Source of the DNA: Agromyces sp. Marseille-P2726
GTDB lineage: Bacteria > Actinomycetota > Actinomycetes > Actinomycetales > Microbacteriaceae
Assembly (NCBI RefSeq): GCF_902809835.1
Contig: NZ_CADDWM010000012.1
Location: 124,001 to 188,000, forward strand
Reading direction: 5' to 3'
Length of the DNA stretch: 64,000 nt
Positions 45,191 to 53,722 of this stretch are shown here, in pieces. Under the pieces are notes generated by a model. It had not been told where the DNA came from, made no database searches, and saw only the letters and a program-made list of their open reading frames with translations. Every line of letters begins with the position of its first letter. Within the stretch, counting starts at the first letter, position 1. The position numbers and the translations under genes were made by a program.

Positions 45191-46108
45191 GTGGCATCCG
45201 ACGAACCGAACCGCATCATCCACGCGGACAACCTCGCCGTGCTGCCGACGCTCCCGGCGGGCCGCTTCACGCTCGTCTACCTCGATCCTCCGTTCAACAC
45301 CGGGCGGGCACAGGCGCGACAGTCGACACGGCACGTGCGCGTCCCCATCCCCGCCACGGCGAACGGCGAGCTGACGGATGCCGCCGCACCTGCGTCATCC
45401 GGCACCATCACCGGCTTCGCCGGTCGGCGGTACGAGCGCATCCGCGGCGACCTGCTGCGGTACGACGACCGTTTCGACGACTACTGGGCGTTCCTCGAGC
45501 CGCGGCTCGTCGAGGCCTGGCGCCTGCTCGCCGACGACGGCACGCTCTACCTGCACCTCGACTACCGCGAGGCGCACTACGCGAAGGTGCTGCTCGATGC
45601 GCTGTTCGGGCGCGAGTGCTTCCTCAACGAGTTGATCTGGGCCTACGACTACGGCGCCAAGGCGCGGCGCCGCTGGCCCACGAAGCACGACACGATCCTC
45701 GTCTACGTGAAGGACCCCGAGCGGTACTGGTTCGACTCGTCGGCGGTCGACCGCGAGCCGTACATGGCTCCCGGACTCGTCACGCCCGAGAAGGCCGAGC
45801 TCGGCAAGCTGCCCACCGACGTCTGGTGGCACACCATCGTGTCGCCGACGGGGCGCGAGAAGACGGGCTATCCCACGCAGAAGCCCGAGGGCATACTGCG
45901 GCGCATCGTGCAGGCCTCGACGCGCGAGGGAGACTGGGTGCTCGACTTCTTCGCCGGATCAGGCACGACCGGCGCGGTCGCGGCGACGCTCGGCCGTCGC
46001 TTCGTGCTCGTCGACGAGAACCCCGAGGCCATTGCCGTGATGAAGGGCCGGTTCACGGATGTCGCCGGAGTCGTGTTCGAGGACGGCCGGGTCTCCACGG
46101 CGAACTGA
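45191..46108 (+). CDS. orphan beta-class DNA adenine (N6/N4) methyltransferase
   Basis: 305 residues. The catalytic motif IV LVYLDPPFNTG near the N-terminus precedes the S-adenosylmethionine motif I VLDFFAGSGTTGAVAA near the C-terminus, the order of the beta class (CcrM, HinfI-like). GTLYLHLDYREAHYAKVLLD, WAYDYGAKARRRWPTKHDTI and TGYPTQKPEGILRRIV are family-typical. A segment of about 40 residues after the motif (RVPIPATANGELTDAAAPAS) may be part of the target-recognition region. No endonuclease gene is adjacent. The GTG at 45191 is preferred over that at 45185 because CAGACT lies exactly 7 bases before it. Confidence 0.85.
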   Translation: MASDEPNRIIHADNLAVLPTLPAGRFTLVYLDPPFNTGRAQARQSTRHVRVPIPATANGELTDAAAPASSGTITGFAGRRYERIRGDLLRYDDRFDDYWAFLEPRLVEAWRLLADDGTLYLHLDYREAHYAKVLLDALFGRECFLNELIWAYDYGAKARRRWPTKHDTILVYVKDPERYWFDSSAVDREPYMAPGLVTPEKAELGKLPTDVWWHTIVSPTGREKTGYPTQKPEGILRRIVQASTREGDWVLDFFAGSGTTGAVAATLGRRFVLVDENPEAIAVMKGRFTDVAGVVFEDGRVSTAN

Positions 46109-47113
46109 CGAGGGCTCGCCGCCATCGCCCGGCTCTCGGACGTCGCTGCGCGCCCCACGCCCCGGCATCCGTTGCCGAGGCACGCCGGTCAGGACGGGCG
46201 CGAGCGGCGCGTACAGCAGGACCGTGGCGAGTGCCCACGGTACGACGAGTGCCAGCGCGAACACGACCCAGGCCTCGACCTCGAGCCCGCGCATCAGGGC
46301 GAGCACGGCGCCATGGGTGAGGACGACCACGAACCCTCCGAGTGCGACGACCGAGACGACGCGACCGGCTCGCTCGGGAAGCCGGGCGAGGGCGGGGCGC
46401 GCCACGAGGATCAGCGCCCACGACACGAGGATCGCCGTGAGCACGCTCACGACCGGCGTGCCGAAGTCGCCCTTCTTCAGGTCGAGCGGCGCCGACGCGC
46501 CCGACACGATGAGCGCGACCGCGGCTGCGAGCATCACCGTGCCGGTGACGACGGGCCGCTCGATGCGGTGACGGATGACGCGCAGCGTGCGTCCCGCGAC
46601 GATGAAGACGAGGCACGCGAGCCCGACTCCCGCATCGAGGGGCACCATGGCGATGACCGAGCTCGTCAGGTACCCGGCGGTGAGCAGCGCGAACGCGACC
46701 GCCCACTGCCCGGCGAGGGGCATCCGTTCGATCGCATCGGCGGCGACCACCGCCACGAAGAAGGCGGTCACGAACCAGAACGCGGTGAAGCCGCGCGGCG
46801 TGTACGTCCCGCCGGCGAGCAGTCGCAGCGGATCGTCGAGTGCGCCGAGCACGACCGCCAGGATGCCGAGCCAGGCGGCGTAGGGCACGAGCAGCGCCCG
46901 AGTCCGCCGCCGCAGGAATCCGGCCAAGGCCGCCAGGCCCGCCGCGCGCGTCGACGCCACGTACCCGCTCAGGACGAAGAACACCGGCACGTGCCAGGTG
47001 TAGGTCGACAGGTTCACGGCAGGCTCGAACCAGACGTGACCCGTCACCACGGCCACGATCGCGAGGATCCGAACCGCGTCGACCGACGCGTCCCGGCGCG
47101 CGACCCGCACCAT
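45959..47113 (-). CDS. acyltransferase 3 family membrane protein, 3' end overlapping the methylase gene
   Basis: 384 residues with about 10 membrane helices in the first 320. Motifs: RILAIVAVVTGHVWFEPAVN with the catalytic His, WHVPVFFVLSGYVASTRAAG, FLRRRTRALLVPYAAWLGIL and FTAFWFVTAFFVAVVAADA. These are OafA/Acyl_transf_3 hallmarks (O-acetylation of glycans or lipids). The last ~60 residues (PGRGARSDVREPGDGGEPSS and onward) are hydrophilic and antisense to the methylase 3' end, a 150-base convergent overlap. The ATG at 47113 is favoured by TACCGT 7 bases upstream; a GTG at 47122 is possible. Confidence 0.8.
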   Translation of the reverse strand: MVRVARRDASVDAVRILAIVAVVTGHVWFEPAVNLSTYTWHVPVFFVLSGYVASTRAAGLAALAGFLRRRTRALLVPYAAWLGILAVVLGALDDPLRLLAGGTYTPRGFTAFWFVTAFFVAVVAADAIERMPLAGQWAVAFALLTAGYLTSSVIAMVPLDAGVGLACLVFIVAGRTLRVIRHRIERPVVTGTVMLAAAVALIVSGASAPLDLKKGDFGTPVVSVLTAILVSWALILVARPALARLPERAGRVVSVVALGGFVVVLTHGAVLALMRGLEVEAWVVFALALVVPWALATVLLYAPLAPVLTGVPRQRMPGRGARSDVREPGDGGEPSSVRRGDPAVLEHDSGDIREPALHHGNGLGVLVDEHEATAERRRDRAGRA

Positions 47114-47183
47114 CCTCCGCACGGTAGGGTTCGGGCCTGCGAACGCCGTGCACGGAGGCTGGGCGACCGGTGTGCGCGGCAGC

Positions 47184-48203
47184 TCAGGTGGATTCGCGCA
47201 CCACGAGGCTCGTGGGGAGCAGCGTGACCTCGGGAACCTCCTCGCCCTCGATCAGCCGCACGAGCGTGCGGGCCATCTCGGCGCCCATCTCGACCGACGG
47301 CTGGTGCACGGTGGTGAGCGGCGGCATGGCGGTGGCGGCATAGCGGTCGTCGTCGAAGCCGACGACGGCGATGTCGTGCGGCACCGAGCGCCCGGCGTCG
47401 GCGATCGCCGAGTACGCCCCGATCGCCATCTGGTCGTTCGCGGCGAACACCGCGTCGATCGCCGGATCGCGTTCGAGCAGGCGACGCATCGCGACCGCGC
47501 CCGATGCCGGGCTGAAGTCACCGTGCTCGACGCCCGCCGGGGAGAGTCCGGCGCGCTCGAGCGCATCGGCGAACCCACGGAGCCGGTCGACCCCGGGCGG
47601 CATGTCCAGGGGGCCGGCGATCGTCGCGATCCGCCTGCGCCCGCGTTCGACGAGGTGCTCGGCGGCCTGCGTGGCTCCGCGCGTGTTGTCGACGTCGACC
47701 GTGTGGTTGACCCGCTCGGTGGAGTCGAGGGGTCGCCCGCCGAAGACGACCGGGAGCGAGCGCGACAGGTTGGCGTACGAGTGGTCGCCCGTGTGGTGGG
47801 AGACGACCAGCGTGCCGTCGACGTTGCCGCCGAGGAGGTAGCGGCGGGTCTTGTCGATGTGCGCCTCGGACTCGAGGAGCATCGAGAGCGTGTACTCGGT
47901 GTCGGCGAGCGCGAGCCCAACGCCCTGCACGAGGGTCGCGAAGAACGGGTCGTTGAAGACGCGCGCCGTCGACTCGGGCACGACGAGCGCGATCGCGTGC
48001 GTGCGCCGGCTCGCGAGCGAGCGGGCCGCCCGGTTGGGCACGTAGTTCAGCGCCGCGATCGCCTCGTGGACGGCACTGGCGACATCGGGGCTGACCTTGG
48101 GGGAGCCGTTGACGACCCGCGACACCGTGGCACGCGAGACTCCCGCGCGCGCCGCGACCATCTCGAGTGTCGGTGCCGAACCCGACGTCATGCTCGCGTT
48201 CAT
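47184..48203 (-). CDS. LacI family transcriptional regulator
   Basis: 339 residues. DNA-binding part TLEMVAARAGVSRATVSRVV, NGSPKVSPDVASAVHEAIAA, LNYVPNRAARSLASRRTHAI. The effector domain contains FNDPFFATLVQGVGLALADT, GNVDGTLVVSHHTGDHSYAN, LPVVFGGRPLDS and IAVVGFDDDRYAATAMPPLT. It is a complete sugar-type repressor, but no sugar transport or glycosidase gene adjoins it, so the target is unclear. Its own operon may include the downstream acyltransferase, though a separate promoter is suggested there. The ATG at 48203 follows AAGGGGG. Confidence 0.9.
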   Translation of the reverse strand: MNASMTSGSAPTLEMVAARAGVSRATVSRVVNGSPKVSPDVASAVHEAIAALNYVPNRAARSLASRRTHAIALVVPESTARVFNDPFFATLVQGVGLALADTEYTLSMLLESEAHIDKTRRYLLGGNVDGTLVVSHHTGDHSYANLSRSLPVVFGGRPLDSTERVNHTVDVDNTRGATQAAEHLVERGRRRIATIAGPLDMPPGVDRLRGFADALERAGLSPAGVEHGDFSPASGAVAMRRLLERDPAIDAVFAANDQMAIGAYSAIADAGRSVPHDIAVVGFDDDRYAATAMPPLTTVHQPSVEMGAEMARTLVRLIEGEEVPEVTLLPTSLVVREST

Positions 48204-48330
48204 CGCGAACCCCCTTGTCGCGGTCGTCTTCACACCAAGATAATCGGCGTGCTCACCCGCGTCTGCCCGTTGCGCGAAGACGAGAAGGCGGTCCGGGGCC
48301 GGACGAAGGCCTTCGGCGTACACTCGAACG

Positions 48331-49137
48331 GTGTCCGCAGACGACCGCCGGGTCCCGTCCGATCGCGTGAGGCAGAACCGACGCCTCGCGATCGCCGGCA
48401 TCCTGAGCCTGATCCTGATCGCGATCGCCGCGGTCGTGGTCGGCGCGGTCTCGGGCGGCGCGAGTGGCGGGTCGGCTGCCGCTCCAGAGACCGAGACGCC
48501 GGATCCGCCCCGTCCCTCTCCGGCGGCGGCGCCGCCGCCGGCGAGCGTCGACACGTTCAACCGCGCCGCGTTCTCCATCGACGACCCTGCGAGCCCATGG
48601 GTGGTCGTGAACAAGCTGCGGCCCATCAATCCCGAGGACTTCGAGCCCGACGACCTCGTCGAGGTGCCCGTGGAGTACACGAACGAGCCGCTGCTCCGGC
48701 AGGAGGCGGCCGACGCCGCGGTCGCGATGTTCGAGGCCGCGTTCGAGGAGGCCGGTCTCGAGCTCGCGTCGAACAGCGCCTATCGTTCGTTCTCCGCGCA
48801 GGAGAATGTGTACGACGGCGACGACCTGACGACCGCACGGCCCGGGTTCAGCGAGCACCAGACGGGTCTCACGATGGACATCGGCCCACTGTCGGGGGAA
48901 TGCTCGCTCGAGGAGTGCTTCGCCGACACGCCCGAGGGCATCTGGCTGCGCGACAACGCCTGGCGATGGGGATTCATCCTGCGCTACCCGGCCGACAAGA
49001 CCGAGGTCACCGGATACTCCTTCGAGCCGTGGCACTTCCGCTGGGTCGGCACCGACCTCGCCGCCGAGATGCGTGAGACGGGCATCACGACGCTCGAAGA
49101 GTTCTTCGGCCTCCCTCCGGCCCCCGACTATGCCTGA
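48331..49137 (+). CDS. VanY-like M15 D-alanyl-D-alanine carboxypeptidase, membrane-anchored
   Basis: 268 residues. N-terminal signal anchor (LAIAGILSLILIAIAAVVVG), Pro/Ala-rich wall-spanning linker, then the M15B peptidase domain. It has LASNSAYRSFSAQENVY, the zinc motif GFSEHQTGLTMDIG (His and Asp) and the second zinc His in YSFEPWHFRWVG. It trims terminal D-alanine from peptidoglycan stem peptides outside the membrane. There is no vanH/A/X nearby, so this is a housekeeping carboxypeptidase. TACACT 6 bases before the GTG suggests a leaderless transcript. Confidence 0.9.
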   Translation: MSADDRRVPSDRVRQNRRLAIAGILSLILIAIAAVVVGAVSGGASGGSAAAPETETPDPPRPSPAAAPPPASVDTFNRAAFSIDDPASPWVVVNKLRPINPEDFEPDDLVEVPVEYTNEPLLRQEAADAAVAMFEAAFEEAGLELASNSAYRSFSAQENVYDGDDLTTARPGFSEHQTGLTMDIGPLSGECSLEECFADTPEGIWLRDNAWRWGFILRYPADKTEVTGYSFEPWHFRWVGTDLAAEMRETGITTLEEFFGLPPAPDYA

Positions 49138-50518
49138 GCGGATGCCGCGACGAGCGGCCGGGCGAACGGCGGGGGCCGAGCGACCCGGTCCGACCACGGC
49201 GCGCACGTCGCGCCGCGGCGTTTCGCTCGCCGTGCTCATCGTCAACCAGCTGATCGCCGGCGTGGGCGTGGCCTCGGGGATCACGGTGGCCGCGATCCTC
49301 GTCGCCGAGCTCAGCGGGACCCCGGCACTCGGCGGACTCGCCCAATCCGCGAACGTGCTCGGCGCGGCGCTCACGGCGATCCCCCTCGCTCGCCTCGCGG
49401 TGCGGTCGGGTCGGCACGTCGCGCTCGCCGTCGGCTATGCGCTCGCCTGCATCGGCGCGGTGCTCGTCATCGTGGCAGCGGCCAGCGGTTGGTGGGTGCT
49501 CGTCTTCCTCGGGCTGGCCGCGTTCGGGGCGGGGGCGGCCGCCGGCCTGCAGGCGCGCTTCGCGGCAACCGAGGTCGCCGCCCCGGGATTCGAGGCCCGG
49601 GCCATGTCGCTCGTGCTGTGGGCCACGACCATCGGATCCGTCGCCGGCCCGCTCTTCTCCGAGGCGGGCGACGACTTCGGGCTGGCGCTGGGACTTCCGC
49701 CGCTCGTCGGCTCGTTCATCTTCTCGGGCATCGCGTTCGCGCTCTCGTCCGTGCTCGTCGCGACCCTGCTCCGCAGCCCTCGAGCGGGCCACCTGGCGAC
49801 GGATGCGTCCGAGGCCGGCCCCGAGCCGGCTCCCGCACCTGTCGAAGGGCGCGACGCCGCGGCATCCGTGGGCCCCTCGAGCGACCCACGTGACGACGTG
49901 CGCACCGAGGCCCCCGAGCCGGTGGGCGCCCTGAGCGCACTCAAGACGGCCGCGCGCAACCCCACGGCACTCGTCGCGATCCTCGCGATCGTCTGCTCGC
50001 CCACCGTCATGGTGGGCGTCATGGTCATGACGCCGATCCACATGACCGAGCACGGCCTGTCGCTCACCCTCGTCGGCGTCGTGCTCAGCATCCACATCCT
50101 CGGCATGTTCGGCGCCAGTCCGATCATGGGCTGGCTCGCCGACCGCATCGGCTCCCTCCGCGTCATCATGATCGGCGCCGGCCTGCTGATCACGGCCACG
50201 ATCATCGGCATTCTCGCCCCCGACGACGTAATCCTGCTGCCGCTCGCCCTGGGCATCCTCGGCCTGGGGTGGTCGGCGGGTCTCATCGGCGGGTCGACCC
50301 TGCTCACGACGACGGTCGACGAACGACTTCGAGTGCCGCTGCAGGGGGCGACGGATGCCGCGATGAACATCGCCGCCGCGGTGTCCGCCGCCTTCTCCGG
50401 GCTCATCCTCGGGCTCGGCGGCTACGCTGCCGTGAACGTCGTGGCGATCTTCGTGCTCGTGCCGCTGGCCGTCGCGGCGCTGCGGCTTCGGTCACTCCGT
50501 CGCGGCGCGCCCGCCTGA
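49130..50518 (+). CDS. MFS transporter
   Basis: 462 residues with 12 membrane helices and a long charged central loop (about 215-285) between halves. Segments: SLAVLIVNQLIAGVGVASGI, GGLAQSANVLGAALTAIPLA, VMVMTPIHMTEHGLSLTLVG and FGASPIMGWLADRIGSLRVI, the last with the MFS loop GWLADRIG. The ATG at 49130 overlaps the carboxypeptidase stop by 8 bases, so they form a two-gene operon. The substrate is unknown; the operon partner suggests a cell-wall-related export role, but only by position. Confidence 0.87.
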   Translation: MPERMPRRAAGRTAGAERPGPTTARTSRRGVSLAVLIVNQLIAGVGVASGITVAAILVAELSGTPALGGLAQSANVLGAALTAIPLARLAVRSGRHVALAVGYALACIGAVLVIVAAASGWWVLVFLGLAAFGAGAAAGLQARFAATEVAAPGFEARAMSLVLWATTIGSVAGPLFSEAGDDFGLALGLPPLVGSFIFSGIAFALSSVLVATLLRSPRAGHLATDASEAGPEPAPAPVEGRDAAASVGPSSDPRDDVRTEAPEPVGALSALKTAARNPTALVAILAIVCSPTVMVGVMVMTPIHMTEHGLSLTLVGVVLSIHILGMFGASPIMGWLADRIGSLRVIMIGAGLLITATIIGILAPDDVILLPLALGILGLGWSAGLIGGSTLLTTTVDERLRVPLQGATDAAMNIAAAVSAAFSGLILGLGGYAAVNVVAIFVLVPLAVAALRLRSLRRGAPA

Positions 50519-50821
50519 TCGCTTCCGCTGGACCGCGCCCGCGCCGAAAACCGCGCGCCGTACGTGATATCGCTCTCACGCCTTTCCCAGCGTTCGGGCG
50601 GGAACCTCTCAAACCAGCATGATGGGCTTTCGTGTCCCCCTGACGCCCACACGGAATTTCCCTCGCCTTGCCCGAATCCCCCCTCCTCCCTGACGTTCGT
50701 CGCGCCACGTTCCGGGCGCCCGCCACCCCGTCGGCCTGCGCCCGCCGGGCGCGCCCCGTCACCCGAGCAGTCCCCGCCGCCGGCAGCGGTCCGCCGTGGT
50801 CCGCGTCATCGCGCGGAGCCG
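50519..50821 (+). other. long leader upstream of secreted amidase
   Basis: 303 bases without a believable gene. CGTGATATCGCTCTCACG near 50559-50580 contains a TGATAT -10 candidate, which would leave a leader of about 250 bases. The leader contains GCGTTCGGGCGGGAACC and AAACCAGCATGATGGGC. Long structured leaders often precede cell-wall hydrolase genes in actinobacteria, where c-di-AMP riboswitches occur. I could not match the conserved elements of that riboswitch here. Confidence 0.35.
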
Positions 50822-51880
50822 GTGCGCAACCGTCGTCCTCGCGGCACCGCGTTCCGCAGCTCGATCGCGGTCGGCTGCGTGTCGGCGATCATGGGCGTGA
50901 GCGCACTGGGCGCGATCGCGGCATCCGCCGACGCATCCCGCACCTCCGAACCGTCGGGGACCATCGGCGTGGCCGGCGCGACCGCTGAGCCGGCCGCACC
51001 CGCGGACACCCTGGCCGCCACCCAGGTCGCGCTCGACGACGGACCGGCGGTGACCAGCGAGCTCTCGGTCGCCGCCGCGCCCTTCACCGGAGGCACCCAG
51101 GTCTCGGTCGCGGGCGAGGAACTCGACCAGGTGGCTTCCGTCACCGTCGGCGGTGCGCCCGCCACCATCGTCGCGGCGGACGACGGCGCGCTCACCTTCA
51201 CGGTGCCCGCTGTGGGTGCCGGCTCGCTCGGCGCCACTGCCGACGTGCAGTTCACGGATGCCGCGGGCGCGCCCGTCGACGTCGAGGCCCCGACCGCCGT
51301 GGTCGCCGCCGGCACATCCGTGGTGCAGCCGCTCGAGGGTGAGCTCACCGGCGCCCTCGAGGCGCCCGCCCCGACCGCGCCGCGGACCCTCACCCTCACG
51401 TACACGAGCGACCCCGCCATCGACGCGCAGGTCGGCTACGTGCTGGCCTACTGGAGCAGCTACAACTCCGACGTGTACCCGGTCATCCACGGCTACGACT
51501 GCGCCAACTTCGCGAGCCAGTCGCTCCTCGCCCGCGGTTGGACGATGGACGCCGGATGGTACGTCGACCTGTCGACCGGCGCGATGTCGCCGAGCTGGGC
51601 GAGCTCCACGGCGCTGCGGGACTACCTGTACACGCGCACCGACCGGGCCGTCGAACTCGACGATTCCCAGCGCGATCTCGTGAAGGCGGGCGACATCGCC
51701 CAGTTCGACTGGGACTCGTCGGGCGACCGCGATCACACCGCCGTCGTGACGAAGGTGGAGCACGCGGCCTCCGGCACGAGGGTCTGGGTCGGCGGACACA
51801 CGAAGGACGCGGACTACTGGGATGTCGACACCGCCCTGGCCACCGGCGGCGGCTCGGTGACCTACTTCTCGATCAGCTGA
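50822..51880 (+). CDS. secreted amidase-domain protein with IPT/TIG-like domain
   Basis: 352 residues. The N-terminal signal sequence (FRSSIAVGCVSAIMGVSALG, then AIAASADAS) is followed by an IPT/TIG-like beta domain (about 75-165; PFTGGTQVSVAGEELDQVAS, VTVGGAPATIVAADDGALTF). The C-terminal putative amidase domain (about 195-352) has its catalytic Cys in HGYDCANFASQSLLARGW and His in SGDRDHTAVVTKVEH. It is probably a peptidoglycan hydrolase or amidase outside the cell. The GTG at 50822 has a closely spaced GGAG, so the start is not certain. Confidence 0.8.
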   Translation: MRNRRPRGTAFRSSIAVGCVSAIMGVSALGAIAASADASRTSEPSGTIGVAGATAEPAAPADTLAATQVALDDGPAVTSELSVAAAPFTGGTQVSVAGEELDQVASVTVGGAPATIVAADDGALTFTVPAVGAGSLGATADVQFTDAAGAPVDVEAPTAVVAAGTSVVQPLEGELTGALEAPAPTAPRTLTLTYTSDPAIDAQVGYVLAYWSSYNSDVYPVIHGYDCANFASQSLLARGWTMDAGWYVDLSTGAMSPSWASSTALRDYLYTRTDRAVELDDSQRDLVKAGDIAQFDWDSSGDRDHTAVVTKVEHAASGTRVWVGGHTKDADYWDVDTALATGGGSVTYFSIS

Positions 51881-51888
51881 GGCCGCTC

Positions 51889-51980
51889 TGCGGGTTGAGG
51901 AGGCGCGCAGCGCCGTCTCGGAACCTGCGACGCGCGGGCATCGGTTCGAGACGCCGGCTTCGCCGGCTCCTCAACCCGCA
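51889..51980. repeat. 92-base inverted-repeat element between convergent genes
   Basis: TGCGGGTTGAGGAG (51889-51902) and CTCCTCAACCCGCA (51967-51980) are perfect 14-base inverted arms. The interior carries GCGCGCAGCGCC, GTCTCGGAACC, GGTTCGAGAC and GCCGG-CTTCG-CCGGC, again in inverted order. The right arm includes the treZ stop codon. It acts as a bidirectional terminator by position. Its layered symmetry looks like a dispersed MITE-like or REP-like element. Confidence 0.7.
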
Positions 51981-53722
51981 CCGCTGTCGACGACGACGAC
52001 CGAGCGCGCCGGGAGCACGAGGGCCTCGGCGGTGTCGGGCACGGCGTCGCCCGCGAGCTCGCCCGAGTGCAGCAGCACTCGACCCGCGAGCGTCGTCGCG
52101 GCGCCCGCCGGCCCCAGGTTCACCGCGATCACGAGCGGCCCGCGGTGCACGAGCACCGTGCGTGCCTCTTCATCGATCTCGACCCGGGTGCCCGACAGCA
52201 GCGGGTCCGTGAACTCGGACCGTTCCCGGCGCAGCCCGATGAGCCGGCGGTACCAGGCGAGCATCCGGGTGTGCAGGCTCGCCGCTGAGGCTTCCGGATA
52301 CGGCTCGGTCCAGTCGAGCTTCGACCGCCGGAACGTCTCGGGATCCTGCGGATCGGGTACGACCGCCGGATCCCAGCCCATCCGCGCGAACTCCGCGATC
52401 CGGCCCTCGGCCGTCGCGCGTCCGAGTTCGGGCTCGGGGTGCGACGTGAAGAACTGCCAGGGAGTCGAGGCCGCCCACTCCTCACCCATGAACAGCATCG
52501 GGGTGAACGGCGACAGCAGCGTGAGAGCCGCGGCGATCGCGAGTCCGCCTTCATCGACGGATGCCGCGAGCCGGTCGCCCGTCGCCCGGTTGCCGATCTG
52601 GTCGTGGTCCTGGTCGAACACCACGAGCCGCCACGCGGGCGTCGAGGGGTCGAGCGGGCGACCGTGGGTGCGGCCGCGGAAGCTGGACCGGGTGCGGGCG
52701 TGGAAGAACCCGTGCTCGAACACCTCGCGCAGCGCGGTGAGCGGCGCGAAGTCCTGGTAGTACCCAGCGGTCTCACCCAACACCGCGACGCGCACCGCGT
52801 GATGGAAGTCGTCGGACCACTGCGCGGTCATGCCGAGCCCGTGCGCCTCGCGCGGCCGGATCATGCGTGGGTCGTTGAGGTCGGACTCGGCGATCAGCGA
52901 CAGCGGTCGGCCGAGGTGCGCCGAGAGCGCGTCGACCCGTTCGGCCAGCTCCTCGAGCAGGTGCACGGCCCGATGATCGACGAGCGCGTGCACCGCATCG
53001 AGGCGCAGCCCGTCGACGTGATAGTCCTGCAACCACATGAGGGCGTTCCCGATGATGTGTTCGCGCACCCCGTCGGAATCGGGCCCGTCGAGGTTGAGCG
53101 ATGAACCCCACGTGTTCCCCGGTCCCTCGCTGAGGTACGGGCCGAATTCGGGCAGGAAGTTGCCGCTCGGGCCGAGGTGGTTGTACACCACGTCCTGGAT
53201 GACGGCGAGCCCGCGGGCGTGGCATCCGTCGACGAAGCGCTGGTACGCCGCCGGTCCGCCGTAGCTGTGCTGCACCGCATACCAGCCCACGCCGTCGTAG
53301 CCCCAGTTCCACTCGCCGTTGAAGGCGTTCACCGGCAGGAGCTCGACGAACGTGACGCCGAGCGCGACGAGGTGGTCGAGTCGCCCGATGGCAGCGTCGA
53401 GGGTGCCTTCCGGCGTGAACGTGCCGACGTGCAACTCGTACACGATGCCGCCGGCGAGCTGCCGGCCGGTCCACGCCCGGTCGCCCCAGTGATGCGTCGC
53501 CGCGTCGAACACGCGCGAGAGCCCGTGCACGCCGTCGGGCTGCCACCGCGAGCGAGGATCGGGCCGCGGCGTCTCGGAGTCGTCGATGAGGTACCCGTAG
53601 TCGCGTCCGTCGGCGGAGACCTGCCACCAGCCTCCGGGCCGCGACCCCATCGGATGCCGCTGGCCGTCGATGTGCAGCGTCATCCGCGTGGCCCGGGGCG
53701 CCCACACACGGAAATCGGTCAC
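51971..53722 (-). CDS. treZ: malto-oligosyltrehalose trehalohydrolase
   Basis: A 583-residue GH13 enzyme releasing trehalose from maltooligosyl-trehalose. N-terminal CBM48-like domain ([20 protein letters not shown]), then the barrel with [19 protein letters not shown], the nucleophile region [14 protein letters not shown], acid [13 protein letters not shown] and [38 protein letters not shown] is typical of TreZ. The ATG overlaps the treY stop by 4 bases. It is the last gene of the trehalose operon, and its stop lies in the inverted-repeat element. Confidence 0.95.
   Translation of the reverse strand: MTDFRVWAPRATRMTLHIDGQRHPMGSRPGGWWQVSADGRDYGYLIDDSETPRPDPRSRWQPDGVHGLSRVFDAATHHWGDRAWTGRQLAGGIVYELHVGTFTPEGTLDAAIGRLDHLVALGVTFVELLPVNAFNGEWNWGYDGVGWYAVQHSYGGPAAYQRFVDGCHARGLAVIQDVVYNHLGPSGNFLPEFGPYLSEGPGNTWGSSLNLDGPDSDGVREHIIGNALMWLQDYHVDGLRLDAVHALVDHRAVHLLEELAERVDALSAHLGRPLSLIAESDLNDPRMIRPREAHGLGMTAQWSDDFHHAVRVAVLGETAGYYQDFAPLTALREVFEHGFFHARTRSSFRGRTHGRPLDPSTPAWRLVVFDQDHDQIGNRATGDRLAASVDEGGLAIAAALTLLSPFTPMLFMGEEWAASTPWQFFTSHPEPELGRATAEGRIAEFARMGWDPAVVPDPQDPETFRRSKLDWTEPYPEASAASLHTRMLAWYRRLIGLRRERSEFTDPLLSGTRVEIDEEARTVLVHRGPLVIAVNLGPAGAATTLAGRVLLHSGELAGDAVPDTAEALVLPARSVVVVDSGAG

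Noticed and set aside
50519..50821. c-di-AMP (ydaO-type) riboswitch before the amidase gene
   Set aside because: Only a loose GCGGGAACC similarity; the other conserved stems and GGGTGAATCC-like element were not found by eye.
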